64,000 nucleotides of DNA from assembly GCF_001625215.2 (NCBI RefSeq), contig NC_030384.2, positions 41,884,390 through 41,948,389 on the forward strand, given 5' to 3'. Positions 20,489 to 38,658 of this stretch are shown here, in pieces (the stretch's first letter is position 1; each line of letters begins with the position of its first letter). Source of the DNA: Daucus carota subsp. sativus (Eukaryota > Streptophyta > Magnoliopsida > Apiales > Apiaceae). Under the pieces are notes generated by a model. The model was not told the origin of the DNA. It saw nothing but the letters and a program-made list of their open reading frames with translations, and did not search any database. The position numbers were made by a program, and so were the translations under genes.

Positions 20489-23262
20489 ATGATGATGATG
20501 ATGTTCAAAAATCCGCAGAAACTAGTGGTGCAGATAACGAGAAAGGTTATGGATCTCGAATGGCGTCTCCTCCTCCTCCTTCTCCTGCCTCTCTCTCTCA
20601 TCGTCTTCGTCTCTCTCTCGACGACATCATCTCTCTCGTCTCTCTCGATATTCGGCGGCAACTCAACTCGCGAAAACGACGCTGCCTCGTCGCCAAGACA
20701 TCCGTACGTTAACTTCGTGGAGTCGCTGAAGAACAGGAGAGACGAGAAGCGCAAGGCCGAGTTGGACCGGTCGAGAATCGCGGTGTGCTTGGTTGGGGGA
20801 GCGCGGCGGTTCGAGCTGACCGGAGAGTCGATTGTGGAGAAGATACTGAAGGTTTATCCGAGCTCTGATCTCTTTTTGCACAGTCCGTTGGATCAGAATT
20901 CGTATAAGCTGTCGATTTTGAAAGACGCGCCGAGAATCGCCGCGGTGAAGATTTTTAAACAGGAGCGTGTTCCAGAGACTGAGTCACAGGTCCGAGTTTT
21001 AACCGCGGACAACTCACCAAACGGTATACAGGTATTATCATCTCAATTCTGGAGAATTTCTGTTGAATTCTGTTTGGTTGTTGGAAAATTTAAATTAAAT
21101 TAGTTGATAAAAACATGATAATTAGATACTGTTTGATGCATAACTGGTTACCAGAAAGGAAACGTAATGCTAAAAAAGGAAGCAGCTGTGATTTTTTTCC
21201 ATTTAGCTGAGCTGTGTTTGGCCAATGAGATGAGAAGATGATGATCTTTATCTTATCTACGGCTTTTGTCGATATACTGTAAGGATGAGTTTTCGTTTTC
21301 ACTAGCCCTTGTGTCACACATTTGCGCCAATGCCTGATCTAGAATTTCTTACCTCATTTTAATTTCCCCTACAAATTTCTGGATTTTTATATTCGGTAGA
21401 AAATATTAAGAAAAAAATCAGTGAAAAAATTAGAGGTAGCTATGATGTGGATGAGAAGATAGATAGTGGTTGCTTGCACTTGATACTGTCGAGGTAATTA
21501 TGGGGTCAAGTGATCATTTTGGTAGAGTTTGTTGGCCTTTTGATTGATTATGATTATGACAATCTATCTATATTGGTGGCCATATGAAACCTACTGTATA
21601 TGTTAGTAGTTTTTTTATATTGTTTTAGAGAAGATGTTACTTGAATCATAAATGTAGAAGAATGGTTTCACAAGTACATAGCACGTTTAAAGATTTTACT
21701 TTATGCTCCCATACATTATTTACTCACGAAGAATGTAAGTGTAGAGATGTAGGTCCAGTCTTGTTAGTTCTGATAATGTTGGCAGGTGTTTGTGGCATGC
21801 ATGCTTATGGTAGGTACTCACTGCTCATGGGATACATATGATTGTTCTCGCCTTGTTGAACTTGCATCACTCACTCTTTCAGTGTTTTACAACCAATATG
21901 TTTGCAGAACACCGTTGAGGTAGATTATAGTAAATAATTGAAACATTCCACGTCGGGCTTTTATAAGCACAGGCAAGCAATGAATATATACCGATTTGCT
22001 AGATATGAATCTAGTTGTGGGGTTGAGATGTTATAATAATAATAATTTATTTTGAGTTGTAATAATAGTAATTTATACCCAGCGTAAAGAATGTCTGACT
22101 TACGTATAAAATAAATTTTACTGTTCATATTATCACTATCTCAGTATTGCCAGGAGCATTATATTATTGATTTGAGATAGAAGTAGTAGTATTATATTTG
22201 CCAAGAACAAGAGCGTGACAGAGGTTGTTTTGATTTGGAGGCCTAACGACCTAACTAAACTCAGCCTTCTATCTTGGATGTGAAAGCCAGAGAGATACTT
22301 ATTGATTATATAGTCATTATAAAATTAATGTTATCCATGTTTATCATTTATCGGGTTATATAAAAGTCAGGGTTAGGTGATTTTTTGATGGTAAAGAAGT
22401 AGATTAAATATAGAAATGTGCTTAGGTTTGACCTCGTCTCTTGTATTAAAAAATGGCAATTTAATGATTTATACTTTTTCTTCAGGGGCTGCTGCAGTAC
22501 TTTAATCTGGTAGAAGGATGCATCACTCTGATCAGATCATATCAGGCCCAAAAGAATTTTACCTACGACTGGATAGTCCGAACCAGAGTCGACGGCTACT
22601 GGTCTTCCCCGTTAAGCCCTGATAATTTCCTAAAGGGTCAGTATGTGGTTCCACCAGGCTCATCTTATGGTGGCCTTAATGACCGTTTTGGCGCTGGCGA
22701 TTTCGACTCATCGGTTGTGGCTCTGTCTCGCCTCTCTTTAATCCCTGAACTCAATTCCTCTGGCTTTTATCAACTCAACTCAGAACGAGCCTTCAAGGCC
22801 CAGCTTACTGTCAGAAAAATTCCCTACACATTTAAACGCCTACCCTTCTGCATTGTTACTGACCGCCGCTATGATTATCCTCCAGCTCGTTTTGGAGTCC
22901 CAGTGGCAGCATTGTCCAGCCATGGACCGCTCAGCGGCGCGAAGTGCAGGCCATGCACAGTTGTTAGTTCTGGGCCGGATGTGGGCAATGTGATGAGTAA
23001 ACTTGACAGGGGTTGGAGCTGGACAGAGTGGGCTAATGGAACAATGGATCTCTGTGATGCTAGTGGGGAGTGGGAAACCGGGTGGCAGAGACTATTTGAT
23101 AGGACTGCTGGAAAGAAGTTGGCGGCGGTGAGGAAGAGAGCGGAGGTCTTGAAAGTGAAGGAATGTGTAGCTAACTTTGAGGATATGAGGCGGAGGTCGG
23201 CCATCTGGGAAGCTCCACCACCGTTAAATATTTGCGAGTTAGGACTGAGTACAAAGTCATAA
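20489..23262 (+). CDS. DUF7796 type II membrane protein
   Basis: Two exons, 20489-21031 and 22486-23262, joined in phase 0 across a 1,454-bp GT-AG intron, give up to 439 residues. A hydrophobic stretch (about residues 25-47, [17 protein letters not shown]) follows a basic segment, as in a Golgi-type signal anchor. The body starts with [20 protein letters not shown], continues with [20 protein letters not shown], then [50 protein letters not shown] and a C-terminal [15 protein letters not shown]. These match a conserved plant family of unknown function (DUF7796) that resembles glycosyltransferases in layout, with an R-T-R-DG motif. Function is not established. The start is ambiguous: five ATGs lie in a row at 20489, and ATG 20549 (MDLEWRLL) is also plausible and still includes the membrane anchor. 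Confidence 0.85.
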
Positions 23263-24546
23263 TATACAACTATAAAATACAGTTGCTTTGGTGACTAAAC
23301 ACACATCGATTTAGGTTAGCTGATTAAGGGCTGTGGATAGGGAAGAAGGTATATTTCAGAACGAGGCAAAATTAAATATAGCAGTAAAATATATGAATTT
23401 TACTTGTGGGATATAGAGAAGTGACGTTGTGCATGTCACAAAATAAATTTTGAGATGCAGGGGTGAGCAATTACTCCCAGAAACAAATATTCGCCTTTAT
23501 AATTTGATAGGTGTACTTAACATTCCTTGTCTGAGAATTAAGTAACAAGTCACTAATTATCAGAGAGAAATATTGATGAATGACTTATTTTCTCTCCGGA
23601 TTACATGTGAGGATACATCCTCCTATCCCTCCCATTCTCCGTGGAAACATTTTCTGTATTCTGGTCTGTTTTTACATCCACTTAACATGATAACATGCTA
23701 AACAAGTGAGTGAAGTCGCAAGTGAGGAATACAACACACTAGGGTGACACATGGACATGGTGCATGGTTTGGGCCATGTGATGTTGGACAGGCTTGTTTT
23801 GTGTACAAAAGAACATTACATGTATATTCTCACACTGGACTGGTTGGACCGTGCCCAGATGTCCAATTCAAGGATGTACATGTTAAACCCAACCCCAACC
23901 CATCAGGATCTGAGAGGTGAGGGTGAGTTATGACTAAATATGTAAGAAAAAACCTTTCGAGTTTGGCTCCACTGAGGCTCGTTTAAATTAACGAGGCTCT
24001 GTTTATTTAGTAGTCACATGATTCACACTGTGGCCTGAGTTATATATATATATATATTCGGCTCGAGTTTTATCAATTAATTAATAAGTAAATAAATAAT
24101 GTAACTTAGTTAATTAAGTTGTAAAACGTAGTATACGTGTGTTATGATTTTGACAATTTAGACTATGTGCCTTAACAATTGAGGATAAAATCAATCCTGC
24201 TTATGTCTCCTGTTATTGAGTTTTACTCTATCATCGAAAGGAAATGTACAAAATGTGACAGAGTCCTTTTGCATGTAAAAAAGATGGTGTTTGATTCCCT
24301 ACGGCCGGCCCTACATGCATGATATCTTTATTTGTATTTTAATTAAATAAATGTTATATATCTGTATGTAATATTGTAAAGAATGGAAATCATACTGGAT
24401 AACTGTATGTATCTGCATGTAATGTTATAAGAAACTAAAAATCACACTTAATTGATGAAAAAATGTATAAAAATGATTAATCAAAAATAATCATACAATT
24501 AATTAAATATTTAAATTTTGACGAGTTCCCAAATTTCAGAACATGT
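23263..24546. other. Intergenic, no feature recognised
   Basis: The 3' flank of the DUF7796 gene is followed by AT-rich sequence with a short TA microsatellite near 24040-24056. No gene or element is recognised. Confidence 0.4.
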
Positions 24547-24554
24547 GCGTGTGA

Positions 24555-25062
24555 TAGGGGTGAGCAAAAAAAACCGAAAAACCGAAACCGAGCCGAATAA
24601 CCGAAAAACCAAACCGAAAAAAACCGTAACCGACAAAAATCCGAAAAAAACCGTAACCGAACCGAACCGACATAACGGTTTGGTAACGGTTACGGTATTA
24701 CCCTAAAAACCGAACCGAAAAATCGAACCGTTTATATAATATATAATAAAAATATAACATTTATTATATATAACATATTATATACATATATGTGCTACAA
24801 TATACTAATTATATAGTTTATTAAGAGATATTGATATTATAAGTATGTAAATATTTTTCTAAAATTAATAATAGTATTAAATTTGTATACTAGTTTCTAA
24901 CTATATAAAAACCGGGAAAAACCGACGGTTAACCGAACCGGAAAAAACCGTTTGAAACGGTTCGGTTACGGTTTCTACCTAAAAACCGAACCGAACCGAA
25001 ATACACGGTTCGGTAACGATTTTAGATAGAAATCGAACCGAACCGACCCGTGCACACCCCTA
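24555..25062. mobile_element. hAT-type MITE with CCGAACCG arrays
   Basis: The ends TAGGGGTGAGCA and TGCACACCCCTA are near-perfect inverted repeats. They are flanked by 8-bp target duplications GCGTGTGA (24547-24554) and GCATGTGA (25063-25070), which differ at one base. Length and ends fit a non-autonomous hAT element. Both subterminal regions (24570-24740 and 24910-25045) are packed with AACCGAACCG, ACCGAAAAACCG and CGGTTCGGTT motifs in opposing sense, so the element can fold back. The open frame over it is simple-sequence only. Confidence 0.9.
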
Positions 25063-25070
25063 GCATGTGA

Positions 25071-25980
25071 GATAATGAGCAGGAATTGTGATATTATGAT
25101 CCACGTACATATGCTGAATTATGAAGCAACTGAAACACTGAACCTTGTGAAAGTGTTCGTATTGTAATCACAAGTGGCCTTCCCATAAAAGTATATGACA
25201 GCTACACCATCCACGGCCAACACAGTGCGGTCAGAAATCATTTTACTTGATAAGATTTTTGCCATCACAAATTTACAAACAGAGTCAGATCGGAGAGATC
25301 TCTCTGAAAAACTTAAAACTCCCTGCCCCACTTATAAAAGATGTATAATCCCAATTATTTTTTCTTACAAATTTCATCATAGTCAGTAATGTGAGTTTTA
25401 TATTTGTTAGATCAGTGAGAAAAATGTTGGAGTAAATGTATGAAGCAAATTCGAAAATAAATACAAGTCCAGCAAATGTGTACGAGTAAATTTTATCATT
25501 TTATGGTACGCATAACGCATGTAGTAATGATTTAAATCGCATTCGATTGTGATCCAAAAGAGAGAGAGAGAGAGCAGAGCAAATGGGATTCTCCAGCTCT
25601 AAAGTAAGATTGTATAGGCTGTCAAATTTGTACGTACTGCATCTTGCAGTCACTTCTGTGTCCATGAAAAGACCTTGTGAATATGAGGTATCCTATCCTT
25701 TCCTTCTTCTCCAGCTTTTCTTTTCTTTTTCTGCATTTTATTTATTGAGTAGTTTCATATTCCATCTTTTTCCTACATCTGTGTTTCTCAGCACTGACTT
25801 TTTTTAGTGTATGTTTTTTCTACGACTCACGTATTCTACATCACACTTTGTCGCGTACTGGCGTTCTTTTCGGTCTTCTTCTGCTCGGGATTAATTATTT
25901 TGATGTAATTATCGATTGAATCTTTTCTTATAATAGTGGAATATAATGAATGAGCTGACAGATTCACACCCATACACACA
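25071..25980. other. Intergenic, possible unrecognised short exon
   Basis: A GA-run (25559-25574) leads to an ATG at 25583 with the frame MGFSSSK followed by a splice-donor-like GTAAG. It could be a first exon with a myristoylation-type start, but no continuing exon or family match is visible, so no gene is called. Confidence 0.25.
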
Positions 25981-26946
25981 GGGGTGTTTGGCTGTGTTTT
26001 TAAGCCCAGCTTCTGGATTTATAAGTCATTTGTTTGTATCGTTTCTGTAAAAAGTCAAGAAACACTTATAAAAAGTTAGAAATGTTAGTTTTTGTTTCAT
26101 AACTTTTACTTATTTCCCAAACACTTTAATCACTTTCCAAACTTGCTTCTCACTTTTACTTCACTTTTTTACTTTAAATAAAGGCAAACCCAGCACTGAT
26201 CCAAATATCCAAATTTGGGGCAGATTACCCCAAATTTTCCTCCAGCAGTGATCCAAAAAGTGATCCAAATTTGGATCAGTGAATAGTACTGATTCAAATT
26301 TGGATCACCACTGTTCACTGATCCAAATTTGGATCACCTACTTTATGATTATTAATATTTAATTAATAATAGTTTATAGTTAATAATTAATAAAATTAAT
26401 GTTTTAGTAAAAAATTAGAATGATAGGGAAGCAAATTTCATTGAAATTAAAAAAATAGTACATTACATGCATAAAATAAAAAGTACATAAAATGCATAAA
26501 ATAAAATTACAATACCGGGAAATGACTAGAAAACATTACGATAAATATAAAATTTGATTTAGTCGAACTGATTATTTTTGCTTCCTCCGAGATAATCAAT
26601 TTATTGTCCGTAGCTATTCATATCATTTGGAAATCCTTGAGCTTCATCTTCATTTCCTTGATTTTGAGATACTTTGATCGATTTTAAAAACAATAATTAA
26701 ATTAATCAATTAAATATAATACGAGTAGTTAATAATGATTAAAAATTAAATTTAAGATTATATAGTTTAATATAAAATTTATGTAATCTAATATACAAAA
26801 AGTAATTTGGATCAGAATTTGGATAAAGCTGCTGGAGTTGGTCTCTAATTTGGATCAGTTGGTGATCCAAATTTGGATTTTTGGATCACAACTACTGGAG
26901 ATGGCCTAAGAATCACTTATTTTAAGTTCAATCAAACGGCTCCACA
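25981..26946. mobile_element. Possible outer hAT-like MITE
   Basis: The left side has GGGGTGTTTGGCTGTGTTTT and the right side ends CAATCAAACGGCTCCACA, whose inverse (GGAGCCGTTTGATTG) resembles the left end. TTTGGC/CCAAAC-type ends are common in plant hAT MITEs. A Tourist-like element (26182-26906) lies between the two arms. A target duplication was not established. Confidence 0.35.
26182..26906. mobile_element. Tourist-like MITE with GATCCAAATTTGGATC palindromes, copy 1
   Basis: The left end (A)GGCAAACCCAGCACTGATCC and the right end inverse GGCCATCTCCAGTAG are related. TAA flanks occur at 26179-26181 and 26907-26909, as expected for PIF/Harbinger MITEs. Near each end the palindrome GATCCAAATTTGGATC recurs (about 26257-26335 and 26863-26880). 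The middle is AT-rich and non-coding. A second family member lies at about 38659-39323. Confidence 0.65.
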
Positions 26947-27648
26947 AACCGAGTTGTCAATAAAAAGCGCACTAAAAATAGTTAAACTTCGTTATTTTGA
27001 GTAAAAATAAATCAGTAATCTCCGAGCTCAAGAAGTACTCCTACACATAAATGTGGGCATCTGGGCTGAATAAAAATATGGACGGAGTTGGTGTCAACTG
27101 TCAACCGTAACGTCAGGCGTGGTTGCGCACAGGAACGGAACAACGGGATTACGTAAGCCAAAACGTCCGAGGTAAGTATGAATTGTTTCAAAATTCAAAG
27201 AGTCTAATCTTTATTGTCGCAAGACAAAACGTCGGCAAGATAGTGAAAGATTAATTCCTGATTAATACATAAACGCTGATTAACATCGATCCTCTCCACC
27301 TCTCATTTGACTAATTGCGTAACAATGCAATATAATATCCATACTGTACATACACACTGTCTCACTCAAGTATCTACGCTGTCTTCCAAGCTTGATTTTT
27401 CGAAGCTTTGCTGCTGCTAGTGGATGGTCGGACCACTAGCATGTTTCTTTATTTTGTTTTCATATGTAAATATAATTTATACATCATATATCACGTTTGT
27501 GTCATGTTCACCAGGTCATCGCATCATTTTGATTTTCCATTCGATCCCGCAAATTCTATATATGTACAGGGGACCTGTAACTGTAAGTAATTTACAGTTT
27601 TATTTTACTTGTTACCGTTTTCAATATCAGTTAAACCCCTCTTACATT

Positions 27649-27945
27649 TAGGGTTCGTTAAACGGAAAGATAAATAGTTGGTGTTGTTTTGAGTTATTTT
27701 GAGTTATAATACAAAAAAATAATGTTTTTGATGAGATTTGACGGTGAAATTTGTAGCAGCTCTTGCAAAAGCTGAAAGTCAGTTTTTTCCAAAAGTATAA
27801 GAAGACTTGTTTTTTCTAAAATTAACTTTTCAGCTAAAAATTGTTGTTCAAAAAAACTGTTTTTTATTTATCAAACAGTTTTTCATATGTTTTTCAGAAA
27901 AAACTGTTGTTGCAGTGTACAACAACGCCAAACGATATTATATTA
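27649..27945. mobile_element. Possible hAT-like MITE
   Basis: AGGGTTCGTTAAACGG at the left and CAACAACGCCAAACGA at the right are of the GTTTGGCG/CGCCAAAC kind found at ends of plant hAT MITEs. The inside has AAAAACTGTTTTTTATTTAT and other A/T runs that pair. No target duplication was confirmed. Confidence 0.3.
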
Positions 27946-28835
27946 AAAATTGTAATCCTCCATATAATAGATGTCAATCCATCATCTCATTTGTAGCCCC
28001 TTCTATAACTTTTCTTGTTAGAAATTCATACCTTAACTTATTTAAATTAAAGGAAAATATATTTCCATACAAAAAGGCTAATTAATGCTTAGTTGTTATA
28101 ATAATGCTGCAATATACAAAGTTGGCACTCATTAACCTGAAGAGAATCATTGCAAAAGTGAAAGAAAAAAGGCGTTTCTCAAATGAAAATATAAAACAGG
28201 AAAAAGTAAAAAAGGATAGAATAGAGAAACACGGGAAGGATACATAGACAAGCCACACACGCATGACATTTGAGTGCGACTGCACAAGAACAACAAAGAC
28301 GACGAACACGCTTGTTTCTTGCTTGTCTCTTTTGACCATAATACCCTCACTCTTATTTCGAAATGACTCCTCACCCGTACGGCCTACACTCCTACTTAAA
28401 ATTACAATCAGGTAGTGCTACAGTAGTTTCTATCACTTATTCATATATGATGATATATGATATGATATATGATATATACTTCTAAAATATTTTCATATAA
28501 ATCACAAGTGACACGTTCGATTTTATACACGTCAAATTATTCAATTATTTCATTTAATGTATTTCAAACTTAAAAATTTAACTGAATATAAATAAACGAT
28601 AAAATTTAACTCGGTTCGGCTCGGTTCAGAGCAGAGTTGCACATGCATAGAAAACATACATGTACACACACAACGCGCAAACTATTATTTTTATTTCTCC
28701 TTTTTTCTCCACCTATTTGCAATAATAAGTTAATGAAAGTTGTATGTATCTAGTTGTACTTGTATATTGTAGGCGTTGTTTGGTTATGTTTTTAAATTAA
28801 GATTTTCCATCACCACCGAGTCAACTCACTGAGTC
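27946..28835 (+). promoter_or_regulatory. Upstream region of BSK1
   Basis: An AT-rich region without other genes; a run of ATATGATATATG units lies at about 28442-28478. It must include the BSK1 promoter and 5' UTR, but I cannot place a TATA box or start site with confidence. Confidence 0.4.
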
Positions 28836-34106
<5,271 letters not shown>

Positions 34107-34880
34107 TTTCAAGGAATCTACTGGGCTTCATTAATATCTGTATACAGTTGTATTAATTTTGTGGGGAAGAAAGGCACCAGTTAGTATGTGATCCATATTA
34201 ATAAACTACGTAGAAGTAATTGTATAATAATACCAAGGGCTGAGTAGTTTGGTGGAAATCCATAGCTGTACCATAAGAAAAGTGAAGTTTGTCTCTCTTG
34301 CCATTAAAATTACTTCATTCTTTTACCGAATTTGACCTCTTTTACAATTTTGTTCTTCTGAAAGCTCGTTTGCTTTTCAGTATGATCACGTCTACTTGCA
34401 CACTTTTATTCTACTTGCATTGTTGGACTCCAATGAATCATCTGATGTATGCATCTGTATCATCATATGCACACAGCCACACTTGAATTTCTTGAATATT
34501 CAGTCTGGTTGCATTAATTTCATTAAATTATTTTAAAATACCCAATTCGCTAAAAAATTCCTAATTAATTCATGATTTATTATTAAAAACTATTTTATCG
34601 ATTACACTTTGATTTAAATTTAAAATTCCTGATTTATCAAAAAAATCTCTGATAAATCTTGAATCAACATATCAACTATTTTCGATTTCTACAACCATGC
34701 ACGCACATGCTAGATCATTCATAAGTTTTCAAGATTTGCTTTTCAATATGAGATGTTTGGGCCTGATGTATTTCTACAACTGTTATATGATTACACTGTC
34801 ATTTCATGTACCTGTACGGATCAGTATCGACATATGTTTACAATACCTCATGAATTGCATATGTTATGAACAAAGTGGAA
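34107..34880. other. Convergent 3' intergenic region (BSK1 / FTSH)
   Basis: These 774 bp hold the two facing 3' UTRs. No other gene is recognised. Both genes run toward each other, so overlapping antisense transcript ends are possible. Confidence 0.5.
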
Positions 34881-37800
34881 TTATGCAACATATAGCTCAG
34901 CCTTGCCATCAATGAAAAGGCTCATGAACTCTTCCCCGTCAACACTTTCCTTCTCTATAAGAAGTTGGGCAAGCTTGTGTAGTATGTCAATGTGTGTGTT
35001 GATGATCTCTGTGGCCCTTGCGTATGCCTTCTCTACCAGCTCTCTTACTTCTGAGTCCACCACATCAGCGGTTGCCATAGAGTAATCTTTCTGGGAAGAC
35101 ATCTGCATTTACATTAATGCATAACAAGTCAGCAATATCCAAGTTAACTATGTCAATGTAAAACAATTCTACGGAAGAAGTCGAACAATTTCTGGGTGGC
35201 GTGACAAATTTACCTGCTGCCCTAGGAAGGGATCTCCTCCAGATCCACCTACAGCTACTTGCCCAATCTTTTTGCTGAACCCGAATCTCTCCACCATCTG
35301 ACGTGCAACTCGTGATACTTGCATAAAGTCATTTGATGCCCCTGTTGTTACATTCTCTTTGCCAAAAATAACCTCTTCCGCAACCCTGACATCATACTAA
35401 GGTCAGGAACACATTTACTAGAAGTATATAAGGAATCCATGGTGGTGTTCCAAGGAAATGTAGTACTAGGGTCCATAGTCAAGAATTATAAAACATTCCA
35501 TGCGCATGTGTTAGGGTGTAAGGTGTATGCTCTACAACTGTTTTTATGAACTGAGAAATTTGAACAAGTAGTTTACTAGATGAATATGAAGTTTGTGCAA
35601 CTAACCTTCCACCGAGGGCTACAGCCATCTGATTCTCAAGGTAACTTCTGCTATACAAGCCAGATTCAAGCCTCTCTTCGCTTGGGGCGAAAAAGGTAAG
35701 CCCACCAGCTTGGCCTCGAGGAATGATAGATATTTTGGCTACTGGATCATATTCAGGCATGAGTGCTCCAACCAAAGCATGCCCAGCCTCTGTACGCGCA
35801 GACAAATATGCATTAATACAAATGTAAAGATGACTAAAACAACAAAGAACAAAAGGAATCTTGTGCTAGTTTGATCAGAACAGACCATGGTAAGCAACCA
35901 ATTTCTTCTTCTCTTCTGAGACGACAGCATTTTTCTTCTCTGGACCAGCAATTATCCTCTCAAGAGCATCAGCAATCTCATCTTTGCTGATTTCTTTAAG
36001 ATCTCGTCTGGCAGCGAGAATGGCTGCTTCATTCATCAAGTTTTGCAAATCAGCTCCAGTGAAACCTGGTGTTCTCCTTGCAACCTTATCAAAATCCACA
36101 TCCTTTGCCAAAGACTTTCCTCTGGAATGCACCTAAAATTTACAAAAAATGGAAAGACAAAGTAAATACTGGAGTAATCGCAACAACTCTTGGTTATCAC
36201 ATATTAACTACCGGAGTCAATACATGAAGATGCAAGACCTCGACGTAAGGTTTCTTTATTAGAATGTACATCAGTAGTGTCGTACTATACATACAAGCAC
36301 GGAAAGCTCCTCACTATTATTAATGGGACATGTACTCGCTTTCACATAAACACTGATAGTTATAGGGATCATATCGAATTAGCTACAATTTTACAACGCA
36401 TATATGCAATAGATATTTTTGTTCTAAACTAACATATATCTATATATTAAGCCATAATTCAATTCTATCAGAATTCTCATGATCTTATTTATGGAATTTT
36501 TTATACCAGAAACTAATTTACCATCCTAATATTTATCTATTGTAGTTATGAACATGCATCAACTTATGAACACTGAAAAAGAACAACATAACAAAGAGGT
36601 TAGCTGTGTATGGTAACCTGAAGGATCTTGACTCTACCAGCAACATCAGGCCTGTCCACTGTAACCTGTCTGTCAAACCTTCCAGGCCTTAGCAATGCTG
36701 AATCAAGAACATCAGGCCTGTTGGTAGCAGCCAAGACAATAACCCCAGAATTACCAGAGAACCCGTCCATCTCTGTCAACAGCTGGTTAATAGTCTGCTC
36801 TCTCTCATCATTTCCACCTCCCATTCCTGCTCCTCTCTGCCTCCCCACAGCATCAATCTCATCAATAAACACAATGCAAGGAGCTTTCGCCTTTGCCTTC
36901 TCAAACAAATCCCTCACTCTTGAGGCACCAACACCAACAAACAATTCCACAAACTCAGAAGCAGCACATGAAAAGAATGGAGTGCCAGCCTCACCAGCCA
37001 CCGCCCTAGCCAAAAGGGTCTTCCCTGTACCCGGAGGTCCAACCAAAAGACACCCTTTAGGAATCTTAGCACCCAGAGCCGTGTACTTATCAGGATTCTT
37101 CAAGAAATCAACCACCTCCTGTAATTCCAATTTAGCCTGATCAGCCCCTGCAACATCAGCAAACGTGACACCAGTCTCAGGAACCTCCTGAAACTTCGAT
37201 TTCGACCTCCCAAAATCCATAGGCCCCCCTAACCCCCCAGGTCCTCCAGGCCCTCCCTGAGACCTCTGAAACAAAAAGAACAACCCAGCAAAAGCAAGAA
37301 ACGGAAACACCAAATTCCCAATAAATCCAAGCAACCCATTGCTTGCTTCACCCTCAGAAACCGAAATATCGACACCATTCATTGCCAAAATATCAATAAG
37401 ATCAGGATCATTAGGCACAACAACACTAGCTCTCCGCCCATCAACAGCAGTCAATTGCAAAACCCCTCCATCTTTATTAAACCTAACCCTCTCAACTTTC
37501 CCCTTTTTAACCGCATTCAAGAACTCACTGTACCTCCACTGAGTCCCATCAGGAATATCAGCCACAGCCTGTGGCTTAGGAGCATCCAATGAAAGACTCT
37601 GAGCAAAAGGTGAAGACTTTGAAGCAGCCTCAGCCTGAATCACCTCAGGAGCGCTTGGTGGTGGAACAGTGTCATCCAAAGCAATAGCTTGTGGAGCCAC
37701 TGAGGAGAAAAGCAAGGCCGCCAAAGCAGCATTAGAAGTCAAATTCTGAACAAGATTAGAAGACTTGGGCTTCTTGTTGTGATTGAGAAGTGAATGGGCT

Positions 37801-37937
37801 ATCAAGAATTTGTGTTTAGATAGAGAAGGCAAGGAAGATGATCTAGTTGTCTTGGGAGTTGGGGGTGAGAGTAGTACTAATTGAGAACCAAAGAATTGCT
37901 TAGAAGATGAGAGTATTGAATTGGTTGAAGAAGCCAT
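34881..37937 (-). CDS. FTSH: Chloroplast ATP-dependent zinc metalloprotease FtsH, type A (FTSH1/FTSH5 group)
   Basis: Five exons on the minus strand (37937-36618, 36132-35886, 35789-35606, 35385-35214, 35102-34881) give 714 residues, close to Arabidopsis FTSH1. Residues 1-60 are a Ser-rich transit peptide; a hydrophobic stretch ending in APQAIALDD (about 81-89) suggests a thylakoid-targeting step. The membrane segment is about 202-224, followed by a Gly-Pro-rich linker. The AAA module has GPPGTGKT (300-307), the Walker [10 protein letters not shown] (354-362) and [20 protein letters not shown] (402-421). The zinc motif HEAGH (522-526) is split by the exon 2/3 junction. The C-terminus [17 protein letters not shown] is typical of type A. 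In thylakoids this subunit forms hexamers with type B (FTSH2/8) and degrades damaged D1 during photosystem II repair; loss in Arabidopsis gives leaf variegation (var1). FTSH1 and FTSH5 cannot be told apart here. Confidence 0.95.
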
Positions 37938-38658
37938 GGATTTATGTAAAGAAACCCAAGATTAAAATTGAAGAAATGAGGTTGGTGTTTATTTATATTG
38001 ATTTGGGAAGGAGAAGAGTGAATCAGTGTGAATCAGAATTGGGCACTACATGCATCAACCAAGACCATAAGCTTGAGGAGTTGCTTGGATAGCATCAACG
38101 TGTATCAACACATGTCCCTCATCCACATTTACTTTTCAGCTTAATCGTCGACTAAGAGCATCCATCATGTAGAATATTAGTTTTAAATTATTACTAATAT
38201 ATATTATAAATACAGAATATAGAAATTGTTTTAAAAAAATATAATTGGGATTAGGTAAATAAAATTCAACTCCAATAATATTTTTCTCTTATTTATATAT
38301 ATTAAATTTATCATAAACAAATTTATTATTATTTAAAATGATATATTATATAGTAACAACTTAAAATATTAAAAAAAATGTTATTTTTAAATATAGTACA
38401 CATATCATCAAAATACAATTTCTTGAAGGTTTACTAAATTCTATACAAAACAAATTTTCACCCGGTATTTGAATTTAATAAGATTCAAACTTCAAATGGA
38501 GACCCGTGACTATGATAATTTTCATCATGATTTCATGGATCATTTTCCTTTTTAAACATAAGGAAGTTAACTGCCGTAACTAATTAAAGACGTATTATAA
38601 TCACCACCTGGGAAAAACGTGTGTATATACGTAAGCAGAGCCCTAGGAACCGCGATAA
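37938..38658 (-). promoter_or_regulatory. Promoter side of the FTSH gene
   Basis: The region upstream of the FTSH start codon. A 5' leader is expected in the first 100-150 bp; a TATA-like AATATAAATA is present on the minus strand at about plus 37990-37999. Further out the sequence is AT-rich with no gene. Confidence 0.4.

Noticed and set aside
25583-25807. A small gene starting MGFSSSK
   Set aside because: After seven codons there is a donor-like GTAAG, but no continuing exon or family match is visible.
36628-37140. Plus-strand open frame of 170 residues
   Set aside because: It is the antisense shadow of FTSH exon 1, which has a complete domain match on the other strand.
38160-38470. A Tourist-like MITE starting TAAGAGCATCCATC
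   Set aside because: The left end looks right but no inverted right end was found within reach.
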